In this document: one piece after another, positions 21,698 to 33,712 of the stretch
Numbering within the stretch: the stretch's first letter is position 1
Layout of the letters: each line of letters starts with the position of its first letter
Assembly (NCBI GenBank): GCA_033398695.1
Contig: CM065817.1
Coordinates: forward strand, 64,778,001 to 64,842,000
Length of the DNA: 64,000 nucleotides
Reading direction: 5' to 3'
Origin: Orobanche coerulescens
Lineage: Eukaryota > Streptophyta > Magnoliopsida > Lamiales > Orobanchaceae
Program-made: the position numbers and the translations under genes
The notes under the pieces: model-generated
The model's input: the letters and a program-made list of their open reading frames with translations, nothing else
What the model was told of the DNA's origin: nothing
Database searches by the model: none

Positions 21698-24169
21698 CCT
21701 CCATCTTCGGGCAGCCTCTCTGGACTCTTTCCCCTTTTTGGCATCATCAAGATCTGATACCTTGCCGTGAATTTCCTATAGTAGCTTCATGGACTCGTCC
21801 TGTTTGGCCTTTAGATCATTGACACTTTCAACTAATATGCCGACCACTAAACACATATCATCGATCTTGTGGTCGTGCTCAGTCATCCTGGTGCCGGTAT
21901 GTTGGAGGGTGGCAACCGTCTTGGCCTCGGCAACTCTAAGCTTTTCTTGTTCTTGCCTCGGGATCTACTCCTGATGCTGTTTGAGTTGGTTCAACGTTTG
22001 CCACAATGTTGTAGGCATCAGGCGGAACGCGTCTTCCACATCATTAATAGCATATTTTAGCTTAGGGAGCTCATCCTACGCAGTCTCGCGCATCCAGTCG
22101 ATTTCTTCGCCAACATCATACAGGGCCTTTACGGCGTCCTGCAGAAATACTGTTTGGCTACTGATGGCGTGTAGTTACCCAATGCGGGCTTCGGTGAGCG
22201 GGGAGCCAGGGTGCGCAATCATAGAGTCCTCAGGTTCTCCAAGTTGACGAAGAACCACATGATGATGGGGTCTTCGTGGTCTGTCTTATGGCAGAAAACC
22301 ACCATCAGTATTGGATTTGGAGCTTATAGAGATGGGAGATGCAGGGGCATCGGGAGCAGGAGATTCATAAGCAGGAGCTTCGGAAGGATGTGCTGCAAGT
22401 TCAGTCTGAGAGACAGAAGGGCTTGATTCCTCTTGTCTGTGTTGTTCTTCTGTAGTTGGAAATACAGAAGGGACTGAATCCTTGGCCTCTTTGCGGCTGA
22501 TATATAGTCCTGCCTATAGGGCATCATCATCGTCGTCCGAGTCAGGGTCGGAGTGGTGGCTGGGCGATGGAGCTTTGTCACTATATTGTGACTTCGCCTT
22601 CAACCTATCCTTCTATTTTACCGTGTAGTAGTCTGAGATGAGATCGTGGCAAAAGTGATCCTCCCAGCAGATCAAGACTTCGACATTATGGGTGTCTGTG
22701 AACTCCAGTGCGAATAACTCCTCTTTGTTCCAGTCGGCCATGTGGTACAGGGTGTCGTACGGGGCGACCCTGTAGGACTTCCAGATCTTGAAACGTTTGT
22801 AAGCTTCCTCGATTTGCACCTGGAGAAGAGTATTATTGATAATGTCTGTTGGGGAGGGACTCCGTACAGTAGTGGGATCTACTATCCGGATGGGATCCTC
22901 AACAGGTATGGAGCCTGTTGTGGAGAAGGATCCCGAACAGGGGATGGTACCATGTGGGGAGAGGGACTACGTACAGTGGTGGGTACCCTGTCAGGAGTAA
23001 CGGCTGTTGGCTCCAAAGGGGCAGCCGATCCACCAGAACCTTCCAACTTGGAAAACAGTTGGTCATCCGTCATAGCGCCATGGGCTCAGGATTTGCTATA
23101 TCAGCAGCAACTGTTTCTTCCAAAGGGGTTGTGTCCTGTGGGATTTGTTTAGAAGCAGGAACAGAGGGAACATCTACAGCGACCGCTGCAGTCACTTTAG
23201 GCTCAGACTTGGAAGACTTTTTGATCTTCTTCTTCTTCTTCTCGACAGCTTGAGGCGAACGGCTGTCAGTAACGCTTCTCTTCCTCTTCTTTTCCTCGCT
23301 TGAGATTCTCACAATGACGTCCCTCAGATCGGTAGAGATAGGCATGCTTCGAGGATTGGGCCTCTTAACAAGTAGAGATGATTTATTGAACACAGTAGGT
23401 TTGATCCCACCAATAAACTTTCCAGTGCCAATTTTCTTGGCATCTGCAGACTGCTTCACTCCGCAATGAGTGAGAATGTAATTTAGGATGAGGCCAAAAG
23501 GTTTCTTAGCAGATTCAAGCTTAGCAGCCTCTTCCTGAATTCTCTTCAGCACAATCTAACACCAGTTCACCTTCTCTCCAGACATGATGGACACCATCAT
23601 TCTGAAGCGCAAGTTAGTGCACATCTCGAATGCTCCGGTCTGGTTCTCAACAACCCGATAATAGAAATCATGCAGATAACATATGGTAGGGTAAAGTTCT
23701 TTTTATGGCATGAGGGGTGGATGTTTTTAGCCAATTCATCATCAGTGAACAACTTCCAGTATGCTGTCAAAAGGCTTTCCGACCCGAAGGTCTCCAACTC
23801 CTCCATCTTCAGGCCATCAGACAGCAACCTGTAGATATCCTCCAAAAGCTCTCTATTCAGAGAGATCTCAATCCCTTGAACCATCGCAATAATGTCAGAA
23901 ATCTCACCTCCTCTTCTTTGAGATGAGTATTTGAACGAGGCGTCCAAGTATAACTCCTCCACGATCTGCTCATCGTACAGATCAGCATGGTGACTAGCAA
24001 GGCGGTACAGCCCTTGCTGTTTCACCCTGGAAACAACCACTTCCATGCCTACATTGTCTTCTCCTTCAAGATCAATTCTTCCCATCACTACAGATCTGGC
24101 GAAGATACGCCCATCGATGATTGTTTCCTTCTTCTTCATAGAAAGGGAAGATGTCTGTGAAGTCGACAT
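21182..24169 (-). pseudogene. SireC extra 3' gene (env-like / plant transposon protein of SIRE elements)
   Basis: Starts at ATG 24169 (MSTSQTSSLSMKKK) and runs left through several frames: 24169-23597 (GGEISDIIAMVQGIEISL, the segment resembling the SireD 3' protein), 23552-23070 (ends in a Lys/Ser-rich, probably nuclear-localising KKKKKIKKSSK), a Pro/Ser-rich part near 23070-22880, 22819-22613 (a Trp-rich segment), and on to about 21182. In SIRE elements such a gene follows pol and has been called env-like. I see no convincing signal peptide at the chosen start or transmembrane pair, so a membrane role is not supported here. A (TC)20 run at 21655-21694 lies inside it. Frame changes make it a pseudogene. 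Confidence 0.6.
21655..21694. repeat. (TC)20 microsatellite
   Basis: Forty bases of uninterrupted TC repeat. Confidence 0.98.
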
Positions 24170-24304
24170 TTTGCAGAAAAAGTTGTGAAGTAACAGGGAA
24201 ATACTCAGAAAAATGCAGAAAGTTGCAGAGAGTATGTAGACCATTTGCTTAAGATTAGTTTAAAATGCAGAAAGCGTAAAGAGTCTAAGGAAGCAAAGTA
24301 CGGT

Positions 24305-24335
24305 CCTTTTATAGGGTGCAGGGAAGATTAGGGTT
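24305..24335 (-). promoter_or_regulatory. Putative promoter of the SireC 3' gene (TATA box and telo-box)
   Basis: The minus strand reads AACCCTAA (24328-24335) followed by CTATAAAAGG (24305-24314), about 135 bases upstream of ATG 24169. AACCCTAA upstream of a TATA box is common in plant gene promoters. SireD has AACCCTAA (33643-33650) before its own 3' gene. Confidence 0.45.
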
Positions 24336-24920
24336 AAACAGTGAACGGTTAGATTTAAGGGATGGGAACCATCGTTTAAAGAACGTACAAGACGGATTCA
24401 GAGTAACGTGTACATCTAATCCATCAATTTTGAAATGATAACTGCTCCCACTTCTGACAGTTCGTCTTCCTTTATTACACAAAATGGCGGTTTGAAATTG
24501 TAAAGTCGCGGTATTTGAGACGATAAAGTCCAGGTGTCGTTGAAATCATTAAAGGATAAAATGTTTGAAATTTAGAATAGGGCACGTGGACTTAAAACAT
24601 TATTTGTACGAAATGAATATTATTATAAAATTAATTGATATCCTACAGTGTATATACTGTATCTGCGAAAATATAACGTTCCCCCTTAAAAAGTACATAC
24701 ATGATTTAATTCTTACAGTAATCTTGGATTAATATTGTATTCATGGGTCGTACTGTAATCCCCTTAATTAATGCACACATCAGCTGTAGGAAGGTTTCTT
24801 GCCTCTTTTTTCCTACAATAAGATCTGACTTATTCTGAGTGTACAGTTTAATTAAAGTGGATAATATAGTCATGGGTCTTATAGCATTCCCCCTCAATTG
24901 ATGAGTGAATATGTAAAAAC
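24336..24920. other. SireC spacer between RNase H and the 3' gene
   Basis: AT-rich, no coding signal beyond decayed scraps. Equivalent to 33132-33712 in SireD. Confidence 0.5.
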
Positions 24921-26550
24921 TTATATGGAGTCCAGCTGTAGCATTCCCAATTCTTGGTGAAGCATGCAGAATCTGGTTGTGCTGAGAGGTTTTGTAAAGA
25001 TATTGGCCAACTGAATGTCTACATGAATCTTCTCGATCCGAACATCTTTATTCTCAACATGATTCGTGATGAAATGATGCTTCATATCAATATGGTTAGT
25101 TCGTGAGTGCAATACAGGGTTGTGTGTTATTGCAATTAAACTCGTGCTATCGCACATGATTGGCGTCTCTCTGGCACTGATTCCATAATCTTGTAATTGT
25201 TGTTGCATCCAGAGAATCTGCATACAGCAACTTCCAGTGGCATAATATTCTGACTCAACTGTAGAGAGTGAGTTGGCCAATTGCTTCTTACCAAACCATG
25301 ACATAAGTCTAGGTCCAAGAAGTGACAAGTGCCACTTGTACTCTTCCTATTCAACTTGCAGCCTTCGAGATATGAGTCGATGTAGCCTACCAAATCGAAT
25401 CCTCCTTTCTTAGGATAGCACAATCCTACATCGATTGTTTCTTTCACGTACTTAAGGATTCGTTTGGCAGTGATGAAGTATGACTACTTAGGTTCTACAT
25501 GATACCAAGCACACACTCCTACAACAAACTGGATATCAGGCCTGCTAGCCGTTAGGTACAGGAGTGAGCCTATAAGCTTTCTGTAGAGTGATTGATCAAC
25601 CGGCTTTCCAGCTTCGTTAGCACTAATTTGCATGGAAGTGCTTATGGGGATAGATGAAGATTTGGAGTTGTTCATCCCAAATTTATTGAGCATCTCTTTG
25701 CTGTACTTTTCCTGGGGTTGATAAAAATCTATATAGACAATTTCTTAACATGCAATCCTAGAAAATAACTAAATTCTCCCATCATACTCATTACAAATTT
25801 ACTTTGCATGAGATGAGAGAACCTTTGACATAAAACAAGGTTAGTAGAACCAAATAAAATATCATCGACTTATATTTTCACCATTAAGAGGTCATCACCT
25901 TCCTATATCTTAAAGAGGGTCTTGTCCACAGAACCTTTCTCGAATCCATTTTTGATTAGGTATAGGGACATGGTTTCATACCAATCTCTATGTGCTTGCT
26001 TAAGTCCATATAGAGCTTTCTGTAGCCTGTATACTAGGTCTCCGCCTCCAGTGTTGACAAACCCTGGTGGTTGTTCAACATAGACTTCTTCGGCGAGGTC
26101 TCCATTCAGGAATGCGCTTTTGAAGTCCATTTGATATACTATAAAGCTCTTATGGGCGGCAAATTCTATGAATATCCTGATAGCTTCTAGTCTAGCTACA
26201 GGGGCAAATATTTCATCGTAGGCTATGCCTTCTTCCTATCTGTAGCCGTGTGTAAATAAATGGGATTTGCTCCTGATTACAAGTCCATTCTCATCCTTCT
26301 CGTTTCTAAATACCTATTTGGTTCCATTTGTGGGTACTAGATACCATACATTATTTCTTTCGAAACCATTCGGTTCTTCTTCCATAAAAGTGATCCAGTG
26401 AGAATTATTCAGAGCTTCATTGCTCGAAATAGGTTCAGATTGGGCTAAGAATACAGCTACAGTGCACATGGCTAGTCTCCTAAGTTCAGCTTGATATTTC
26501 CATACAAGAAATGGGGATTTCTCATAATCGGTCCCTTTTTGCGCACACAA
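24921..26550 (-). pseudogene. SireC reverse transcriptase and RNase H
   Basis: Polymerase that copies element RNA, followed by RNase H. The minus strand shows: the RT start with FMEEEPNGFERNNVWYLVP (26400-26340), [23 protein letters not shown] (about 26130-26060), the catalytic box near 25885-25860, [18 protein letters not shown] (about 25570-25515), and RNase H with STVESEYYATGSC, CDSTSLIAI and a NIFTKPL end at 24921. In the YVDD box the Tyr codon is a stop (TAA). Further frame changes are present, so it is inactive. Closely related to SireD pol on the other strand. Confidence 0.9.
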
Positions 26551-27195
26551 TACAATTCCTTATCTACTCTGTATTCTTCTACGGGTAGATACACTAGCAT
26601 CAAAATCACCTATAATTAATTTCTGGGGGTGATATTTTATCCATCTCCTGTCAGGTTCTAATTCGGCATCCCGTATTGTATCTTGCGATGGAGTCTCGGC
26701 TTCAGCTTGTACAGCATTAGCTTCGACTACTTCTGATCTTACAGTGGCAGGTTTGATTTCTAAGTCGAGGACAGGCTCTATAGGAGTTTGAGGGTCTTAA
26801 ATGGATAGAGTTTGGATAGTCTGGGTTAAGTCTTCTATTCCTATAGGATCATAATGGGGTTCATCAAATACTATGTGGATCAATTCCTCTATTGTCAGCT
26901 TTCTTTTGTTAAAGATCCTGAAAGCTTTGCTGACAGGGGAATATCCTACAAATGTCCCTTCATCCGACTTTTTATCGAAGGTCTTGAGTTGATTTTTCCC
27001 ATTATTCAGGACATAACATCTGCATCAAAATATGTGACAGTATGCAACAAATAGAGTTTTATTGTTCCATACCTCATAGGCTGTTTTGTTGTGATGCTTA
27101 TTGATGATACAGCAGTTTTGTGTGTAGCACGTTGTATTTGTTGCTTATCCCGAGAACCTTTGCGGCAACTTGATTGCGGCTATCATGGTTCTTGT
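26551..27195 (-). pseudogene. SireC integrase C-terminus and linker to RT
   Basis: The right part (27195-26860) encodes the integrase C-terminal region, homologous to 2587-2900 of SireB1 and broken by stops. The left part is the weakly conserved linker that also survives at 18869-18990. The coding sequence is cut at 27195, where SireD inserted after CTTGT. Confidence 0.75.
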
Positions 27196-28619
27196 TGTTA
27201 GGAATACTTGTTAGATTTTGATGATGTCATTATTGTAATTCAAATGTTTATTACTTGGCAAAAATGTAAGGAAGAACCAGATGAGTATCTTCCATAGGCC
27301 AAATTATGTTAAGTTAAATACTTGGCAAAATGTAAAGAAGAACTAAATGAATATCTTCTATAGGCCATGTAAGTTAGGCTCAAAATCGGCTAAGTAAAAA
27401 AGTACAGATAAGTATTTCAGAGAAGTGTAAACTAAACATTGCAGTAAAGCCGAAGTCACAGTCAAGTGATCAGCAAACCAAGACATCTGAAGTCTGACCA
27501 ACAGATAAGTCCAAATTCATCAAGACAGAAGACTTCAGACAAGTCATCTGATCGGGCAAGTCTCAACAGGACATCAGAGAAGTCATCGGCAGAGAAGTCC
27601 AAACTGCAGAGAAGTTGACTGGACATCAGACAGCTTGACTTATAAGAGATCAGCCAAGTACTCCAAGTCCACATCAGCATGCGTTGAATAGTTAATATTT
27701 ACGGAAAGTCACATGCAAGCGTGAAGGGACAAATTGGAGAGATTCCTGCAAAGGATATGAATTAAATAATTTATCCAGACCTACCACTAAGACTTTAATC
27801 TTATTATATTCAAAAGATTCGGCGCCTCACATGCAAGTCTTCACAACGGTCGAAAGATGGATTAAAATAGGGGAATCCAGCCTTGCAACGTTCAGAAAGA
27901 AAAAACAATGAAGTCTCTATCTCCAACGGACGGATTTGTTACATGATTTTCAAAGGCTATGAAGTATGTTCAAGGATCGACACTTATATATATCCGAAGA
28001 TTTGAAGTTGAGCAGTACAATGCGAACAAAACTCTCAAGCGATCAAAGTTATCAAAGCAATCAAAGCAATCATATAGCATCGTGAAAAGAGCAGTACTCG
28101 AAGTTCTTATTTGAAGAAAGCTCTTAGATGGAGAAGACAAACACTCTTGTCTTAAAATCTGAATTCGTGGTACTTCACTGGTTGAAGTTGCGAGACTGAT
28201 AGGCATCCAAGGATTTGAAGAATCAAGTGGTGCTAGGCAGTCAAAAGAGGAGTTGCAACGACGGGATTTCCACTGGTTGGAAGTTGTTGTAGCTAAGTAA
28301 AAGAATCACTTTAATATTTATCACTGGTTGAGAATTATAGTGGATTCATCTCCAACTGGTTTGGAGAAAGTGGATTAGTAGAGGATTACCCCACCTCTGA
28401 GACCACTATAAATTGCCTGCGTGTTTTACTGTTTTCAGCATCACTTAACTGTTGCATTCATACTTTACTGTTCCATTGCTTAGTTTTGTTTTCGTCATCA
28501 GCTGATTTCCGCATATCTATCAGCTGAGAAACTCACTCTTAGAAGAAAAGAGTTTAAGAGTTTCAATAAGTCTATTCACCCCCCCTCTAGACTTATTCCT
28601 GGACGACTTGTAACCTACA
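27196..28619 (+). repeat. SireD 5' LTR
   Basis: 1424 bp, starts TGTTAGGAATACTTG and ends TAACCTACA, next to the primer-binding site. A TATATATAT promoter motif is at 27985-27993. An internal imperfect tandem duplication of about 72 bp (27252 and 27324, ACTTGGCAAAA...CATAGGCCA) is present. Confidence 0.88.
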
Positions 28620-28621
28620 AG

Positions 28622-28633
28622 TGGTATCAGAGC
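28622..28633 (+). other. SireD primer-binding site (initiator tRNA-Met)
   Basis: TGGTATCAGAGC, exactly the plant initiator tRNA-Met complement, two bases after the LTR. Confidence 0.95.
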
Positions 28634-28698
28634 GGTTGGTTCAATATTTCAAGAACCAGATCCATATATCGAGGATATATTTTAAGCTCATTTTAGAA

Positions 28699-30083
28699 AT
28701 GGAACACATGCATTCTAGATTACCTATTTTTTCAGTTGACTAGTATGATCTTTGGAAGATAAGGATGCAGGCACACCTGTCTTCAATCCATGATAACATG
28801 TGGTGCATCATAAAAGACGGTCCCTTCATCTTCGAGAAGGACAACACTCCTGAGGAGATTGCAGTCGGAAAGCTAGAGAAGATCCCAAAGAAGAGGACGG
28901 AGCTGACCATTGAAGAAAGAAAGATGGCCAACCTTGACAACCGGGCCAGAGACGTGCTGTACCAAACTCTTGACAAATCAACAATGGTCAAAATCAAGAA
29001 CTGCAAAACGCCAAAGAAATATGGGACACATTAGCCTTAATGTGTGAGGGAACGGAGCTGATAAAAGAAAACAAGTTGTCAATTGCTACCCAAAAATTTG
29101 ACAACTTCAAAATGAAGAATGGCGAATCCATAGACCAAGTGGACACAAGGTTCACTGAAATCATCAATGAGATTAACTCCCTGGGAAAATCATATGGGAA
29201 CAGGGAAATGACACTGAAGGTCTTAAGATCTCTCAATCCTGAATGGAGTATGAAGGCAGTGGCCGTGAGAGAATCTAAGAATCTTAACAAAATAAAGATC
29301 CAAGAGCTGTTCTCTGATCTAAAGGCTTATGAGTTTGAGCTTCCAAGTTCATCATCAACCGAACCTGTAGAGAAGGGAATAGCCTTTGCAGCCGAGTCCC
29401 CCGCCAAGAGCCTACCTGATGTAGAACCTCCAAATCCACTTGATTTTGAGGAAGAAATGGCATTCATAATGCAAAGGTTCAGCAACTTCAGAAAGAATTA
29501 CTCCAAATACAAAAAGAATTATAAGGAGAACCCCAGGAGAAATCAAAAAGCTAGAAGCTGGAAGGTGGAATGTTATAATTGCCACAAGACAGGACACATT
29601 CAAATTGACTGTCCTGATCTCAAGAAGGACGAGAGCAAGAATGAGGTGAGCAGAAAAGAAGACCGAAGGAAGGCCATCATTGGAGAAGATCAAGAGCGAG
29701 TAGAATCAAGCAGCGGATTCTTCTCTGATGATGATGAAGAATATGATTGTCTGATGGCCAACCTAGCTGATGAAGAGAAAATGTGGAAGGACTACTACCA
29801 CATCTCCACAAATTCCAACATTGGAGGTGAAGAATGGTTTGAAGATTCCGGATGCTCAAGTCACATGACCGGAAACAAGAAGGTGCTGACAAAATATACT
29901 AAAGAAAGAGGTCCAAACATAACCTTTGGAGATAGCTCTAGAGGCCAAACTAAAGGTTTGGGAGAGCTGCACCGAGGAAACATCACCATATCCAAAGTTC
30001 ACTATGTCAAAGGACTCGAGTATAATCTCCTGAGCATAAGTCAGTTTTGTGATGTGAAAAATCTAGTAGTCTTCACCATTTAG
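28699..30083 (+). pseudogene. SireD gag, protease and GAG-pre-integrase start
   Basis: Starts at ATG 28699 (MEHMHSRLPIFSVD), 66 bases after the primer-binding site. Breaks: a TAG right after IFSVD (28741) and one frame change near 29015-29040. Gag continues from 29040 with a UBN2-type core, a CYNCHKTGHIQIDC zinc knuckle (about 29570-29612), an acidic FFSDDDEEYD stretch, then the protease motif WFEDSGCSSHMTG with an intact D-S-G (29844-29852). It ends with EYNLLSISQFCD and a TAG at about 30081. Gag packages RNA and the protease would process the polyprotein. Confidence 0.92.
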
Positions 30084-30089
30084 AAATGC

Positions 30090-31115
30090 ATGGTGATAGA
30101 TATCCTATATGGAGAAGTGAAGCTACAAGGATTCAGAAGGAGGGATATCTATATGATAGATTGGAACACAGGAACTCCTAATACCTGTTTTCTATCTAAG
30201 ACAATAGCTGAGAATGGATGGCTGTGGCACAAGAGACTGTGTCACCTGAATTTCAAAGCCATCAACAAGATTAGTTCTCATAAGCTGGTCAGAGGACTTC
30301 CAGAAGAAGCATTCAAGAAGGAAGCTCTCTGTGATGCATGTCAGAAAGGAAAGCAGACCAGAGCATCATTCAAGCCAGTCCAGCCTACAACTCTCACATC
30401 AAGGATCTTAGATCTACTTCATATGGATCTATTTGTCCCTATCAAGCCAAGGACTCTAAGTGGCAGAAAGAATGCTCTAGTAGTAGTGGATGACTACTCA
30501 AGGTTCACGTGGATTATCTTTCTGTATAAGAAGAGTGAAACCTTGACCAAGTTACCTGAGCTGCTGAGAAGGATCCAAAATGAGAAATCCCTCTCAATCA
30601 TCAAGATCAGATCAGATAGAGGAGGTGAATTTCTCAACAAGGCGATCACTGATTACAGCGATCAAAATGGGATCCACCATGAAGTCTCTGGAGCCAGGAC
30701 CCCTCAGCAGAATGGTGCTGCTGAAAGAAGAAACAGAACCTTGAAGGAAGCAACAGTCCATGATTGCGAAGCGGGCACGCCAAGAGGTTACGGGTCAAGT
30801 CACAACACAACATGCCACACTCAGAACAGGAGTATGATAGTAGGGAGACATGGAAAAACTCCCTATGAGGTTTGGAATGGCAGAACACCTACAGTTGCTT
30901 ATTTTCATATTTTTTGTTGTAAGTGTTTCATCCACAACAATGGTAAAACCCAACTAAATGTCTTTGATGCTAAAACTGATGACGGTCTCTTTATGGGATA
31001 TTCACAAAGAAGCAAGGCATATAGAGTTTTTAACAAAAGAACCTTAGTTGTGGAGGAAACACCTCATGTTGTATTTGATGAATCTACGTTGAGTACAGGA
31101 AACAAGTGGAATTAA
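30090..31115 (+). pseudogene. SireD integrase
   Basis: In the same frame as protease, separated only by the TAG at about 30081. LWHKRLCHLNF and CDACQKGKQT supply the HHCC zinc-binding domain. The catalytic core shows HMDLF, IRSDRGGEF and AAERRNRTLKE, so Asp-Asp-Glu are all present. The C-terminal domain has the GYSQRSKAYRVFNKRT motif. A locally scrambled stretch after LKEAT (near 30755-30840) departs from the family and may reflect a compensating frame pair. Translation stops at 31115; a frame change leads into the acidic/Gln-rich linker before RT. Confidence 0.9.
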
Positions 31116-32549
31116 TTGAGGATAAGCTCAAATCCGCAACTCTAGAAGAAGTCATTGTCCATGACACAGGAATGGTGGACTCACCTGCAGATCAGCCTAT
31201 AGACCGATCTGTAGCTTATGAAGACCTAACAGCAGATCAGATATGACCACCAAACCTACCTGATCCAGTTGCTGCTGATAAAGACCAGACTATAGCTGAT
31301 AAAGAGTCATCTGCAGACCAGACCAGATCCCAACCTGCAGATGACAAGATGGTAGCTCATCCAGTTGTAGACCAAGGAGATCAGATCCAAGCTGATGCAG
31401 AGAGAGAGAGAGGAAATCCACCAAAGCAAATCTACAGGGGGAACAGACCCTGAAGAAGAAGACATTCCTAAGTGGCTCAAAGATCACCCTATCCAACAGA
31501 TCATTGGGAAGCTAACTGATGGAGTCAAGACAAGACAGTCTACTCTACCCGTAGGAATGGCAATGTTTTCATGCTTTATGTATCAAATAGAACCCAAGAC
31601 AACAGAGCAAGCCCTGGAAGACTACTCTTGGATCAATGCAATGCAAGAAGAGCTCAATCAGATGGAAAGGAACAATGTTTGAGAACTAACAGACAGACCA
31701 GATCATAAGAAGGTTATTGGCATCAAATGGGTGTACAAAAATAAATGCAACGAAAATGGAGCTGTTGTTAGGAATAAAGCCAGACTTGTTGCTAAAGGTT
31801 ATGCACAGTGTGAAGGAATAGATTTTGACGAAACCTATGCACCTGTTGCAAGATTAGAAGCCATCGGACTATTTCTTGCATATGCAGCATTCAAAGATTT
31901 CATAGTCTACCAGATGGATGTAAAGAGTGTTTTCCTTAATGGAATCCTAGAAGAAGAAGTCTATATGGAGCAACCCCCAGGATTTGTCAAAAGAGACAAA
32001 GTCTACAAGCTATTGAAAGCTCTATATGGACTCAAGCAGGCACCAAGAGCTTGGTATGAAACCTTATCTGTATTTCTTAAGAAGAACGGTTTCTGCAAAA
32101 GGAAAGTGGACAAGACCCTATTCAGAGTGGAACACGAAGGCCACATATTACTAATTCAGATATATGTGGATGACATCATATTTGGCTCAACCAACCCAGA
32201 GCTGTGTGAGAAATTCTCAAATCTCATGCAAGGAGAATTTGAGATGAGTATGATGGGAAAGCTCAACTTCTTTCTTGGATTACATGTCAAGCAGATGGAA
32301 AATGGAATTTTCAACAATCAAGCCAAATATACCCGAGATCTAATCAAGAGATTTGGAATGGAATCAGCCAAACCAGCAAGAATTCCTATGAGCACAAGCA
32401 CTCATCTAGATGCAGATGAGAGAGGCATATCAGTGGACTCAACCCACTACAGAGGACTCATTGGATCATTGCTATACCTCACTGCAAGCAGACCAGATAT
32501 ATCCTATGCCGTAGGAGTATGCGCACGATTTCAATCTAAGCCAAAGTAG
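31116..32549 (+). pseudogene. SireD linker and reverse transcriptase
   Basis: 31116-31394 is a hydrophilic linker rich in ADQ repeats. 31395-31682 opens the RT region (LEDYSWINAMQEELNQMERNN), ending at a TGA. From 31731 RT runs on: [44 protein letters not shown], an intact YVDD box at 32163-32174, FFLGLHVKQ and [18 protein letters not shown], to a TAG at 32547. Only two stops and few other breaks, so this is the most recently active pol in the window. Confidence 0.93.
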
Positions 32550-32551
32550 TC

Positions 32552-33131
32552 TCACCAAGATACAGCCAAGAGAATAATCAAATACCTTAAGTCTACAGTC
32601 AATGTTGGACTATGGTACCCTAAGGATGATAACTTCGAGCAATCAGGATACTCAGATGCATATTTCGTAGGATGCAAAATAAATAGGAAAAGCACTAGTG
32701 GAACTTGCCAATTCCTAGGAACCAGACTGATATCCTGGTTTAGCAAAAAGTAGGTTTCTAACTCTATCTCCACAACAGAGTCAGAATACCTAGCTGCAGG
32801 TAGTTGTTGTGCCCAGATTTTATGGATCAGACAACAGCTAAGGGACTACAACATTATTGCCAATGAAGTTCCAATTTGGTGTGACAACAATAGTGCTATT
32901 GCAATAACCAACAACCTGGTATTGCATTCAAGGAAAAAGCACATTGATGTTAAGCATCAATTCATAAGAGATCACGTGCTTAACAAGAGAGTCAGAGTTG
33001 AAAGTGTCAGTACAGACTACCAAATTGCTGACATTTTCACCAAACCTTTGCCAGAAGAAAGGTTTTTGGAGCTAAGCAGGGAACATGGATTACTAGATTG
33101 GGAATCTAGTACAGATGAAAAAGCTAGCTGA
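32552..33131 (+). pseudogene. SireD RNase H
   Basis: Follows RT in frame after one TAG. GYSDAYFVGCKINRKSTSG, a second TAG at about 32751, TTESEYLAAGSCCAQILW, CDNNSAIAITNN and HIDVKHQFIRDH, then ADIFTKPLPEERF before the stop at 33131. The catalytic acidic residues (Asp, Glu, Asp) are visible. RNase H degrades the RNA of the hybrid. Confidence 0.9.
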
Positions 33132-33712
33132 AGCAGATCAGATGAAGGACGGACTAAGCTAATCACAGGAATCAGCCCCTACCTGATGCAGATAAGAAGA
33201 CGAAGGACGGATGAAGGAACTTAGCTGATCAAACCACATGCGAGAAGTCAAAGGATTCAACTCACCTAATGCAGAGCAGACAGGAGTCAAACAGTCAATC
33301 AGTTATGTTTTCTATACCTGACCGACTTCTGAATATTATATTATTATCTGCTATTTGTATAATATCATATTACTATTTGGATCACAAGTGGCATAATACT
33401 ATATGTTTAAAATACATGTGGCAACTACGCGTTCAATCAACCTCCACTGTGACCAATTAAAATCCAATTGTCTATTTTCAAATTTTTCAAAAACTGGACC
33501 ACCAATTACTAATTTAAATTTTAAAAAGCCTCAATAGGTAGACCACCGTTTAAAATAAATGAATATTTAATTGCAAACGTCGTTTCATTTTCTTTTTAAA
33601 GATGGGAAAAGCCTTTTCACTTTACCTTCTTCAACCTCGCAAAACCCTAATTCTTCAGAGCAGAAATTCGTACGAACTCTACATACACTCATAAATCTTT
33701 TACTGTGCAGAA
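33132..33712. other. SireD spacer with possible promoter of the 3' gene
   Basis: AT-rich, non-coding. AACCCTAA lies at 33643-33650, 63 bases before the ATG; TTTTTAAAG near 33592 is a poor TATA candidate. The leader AACCCTAATTCTTCAGAG resembles plant 5' untranslated regions. Confidence 0.45.
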
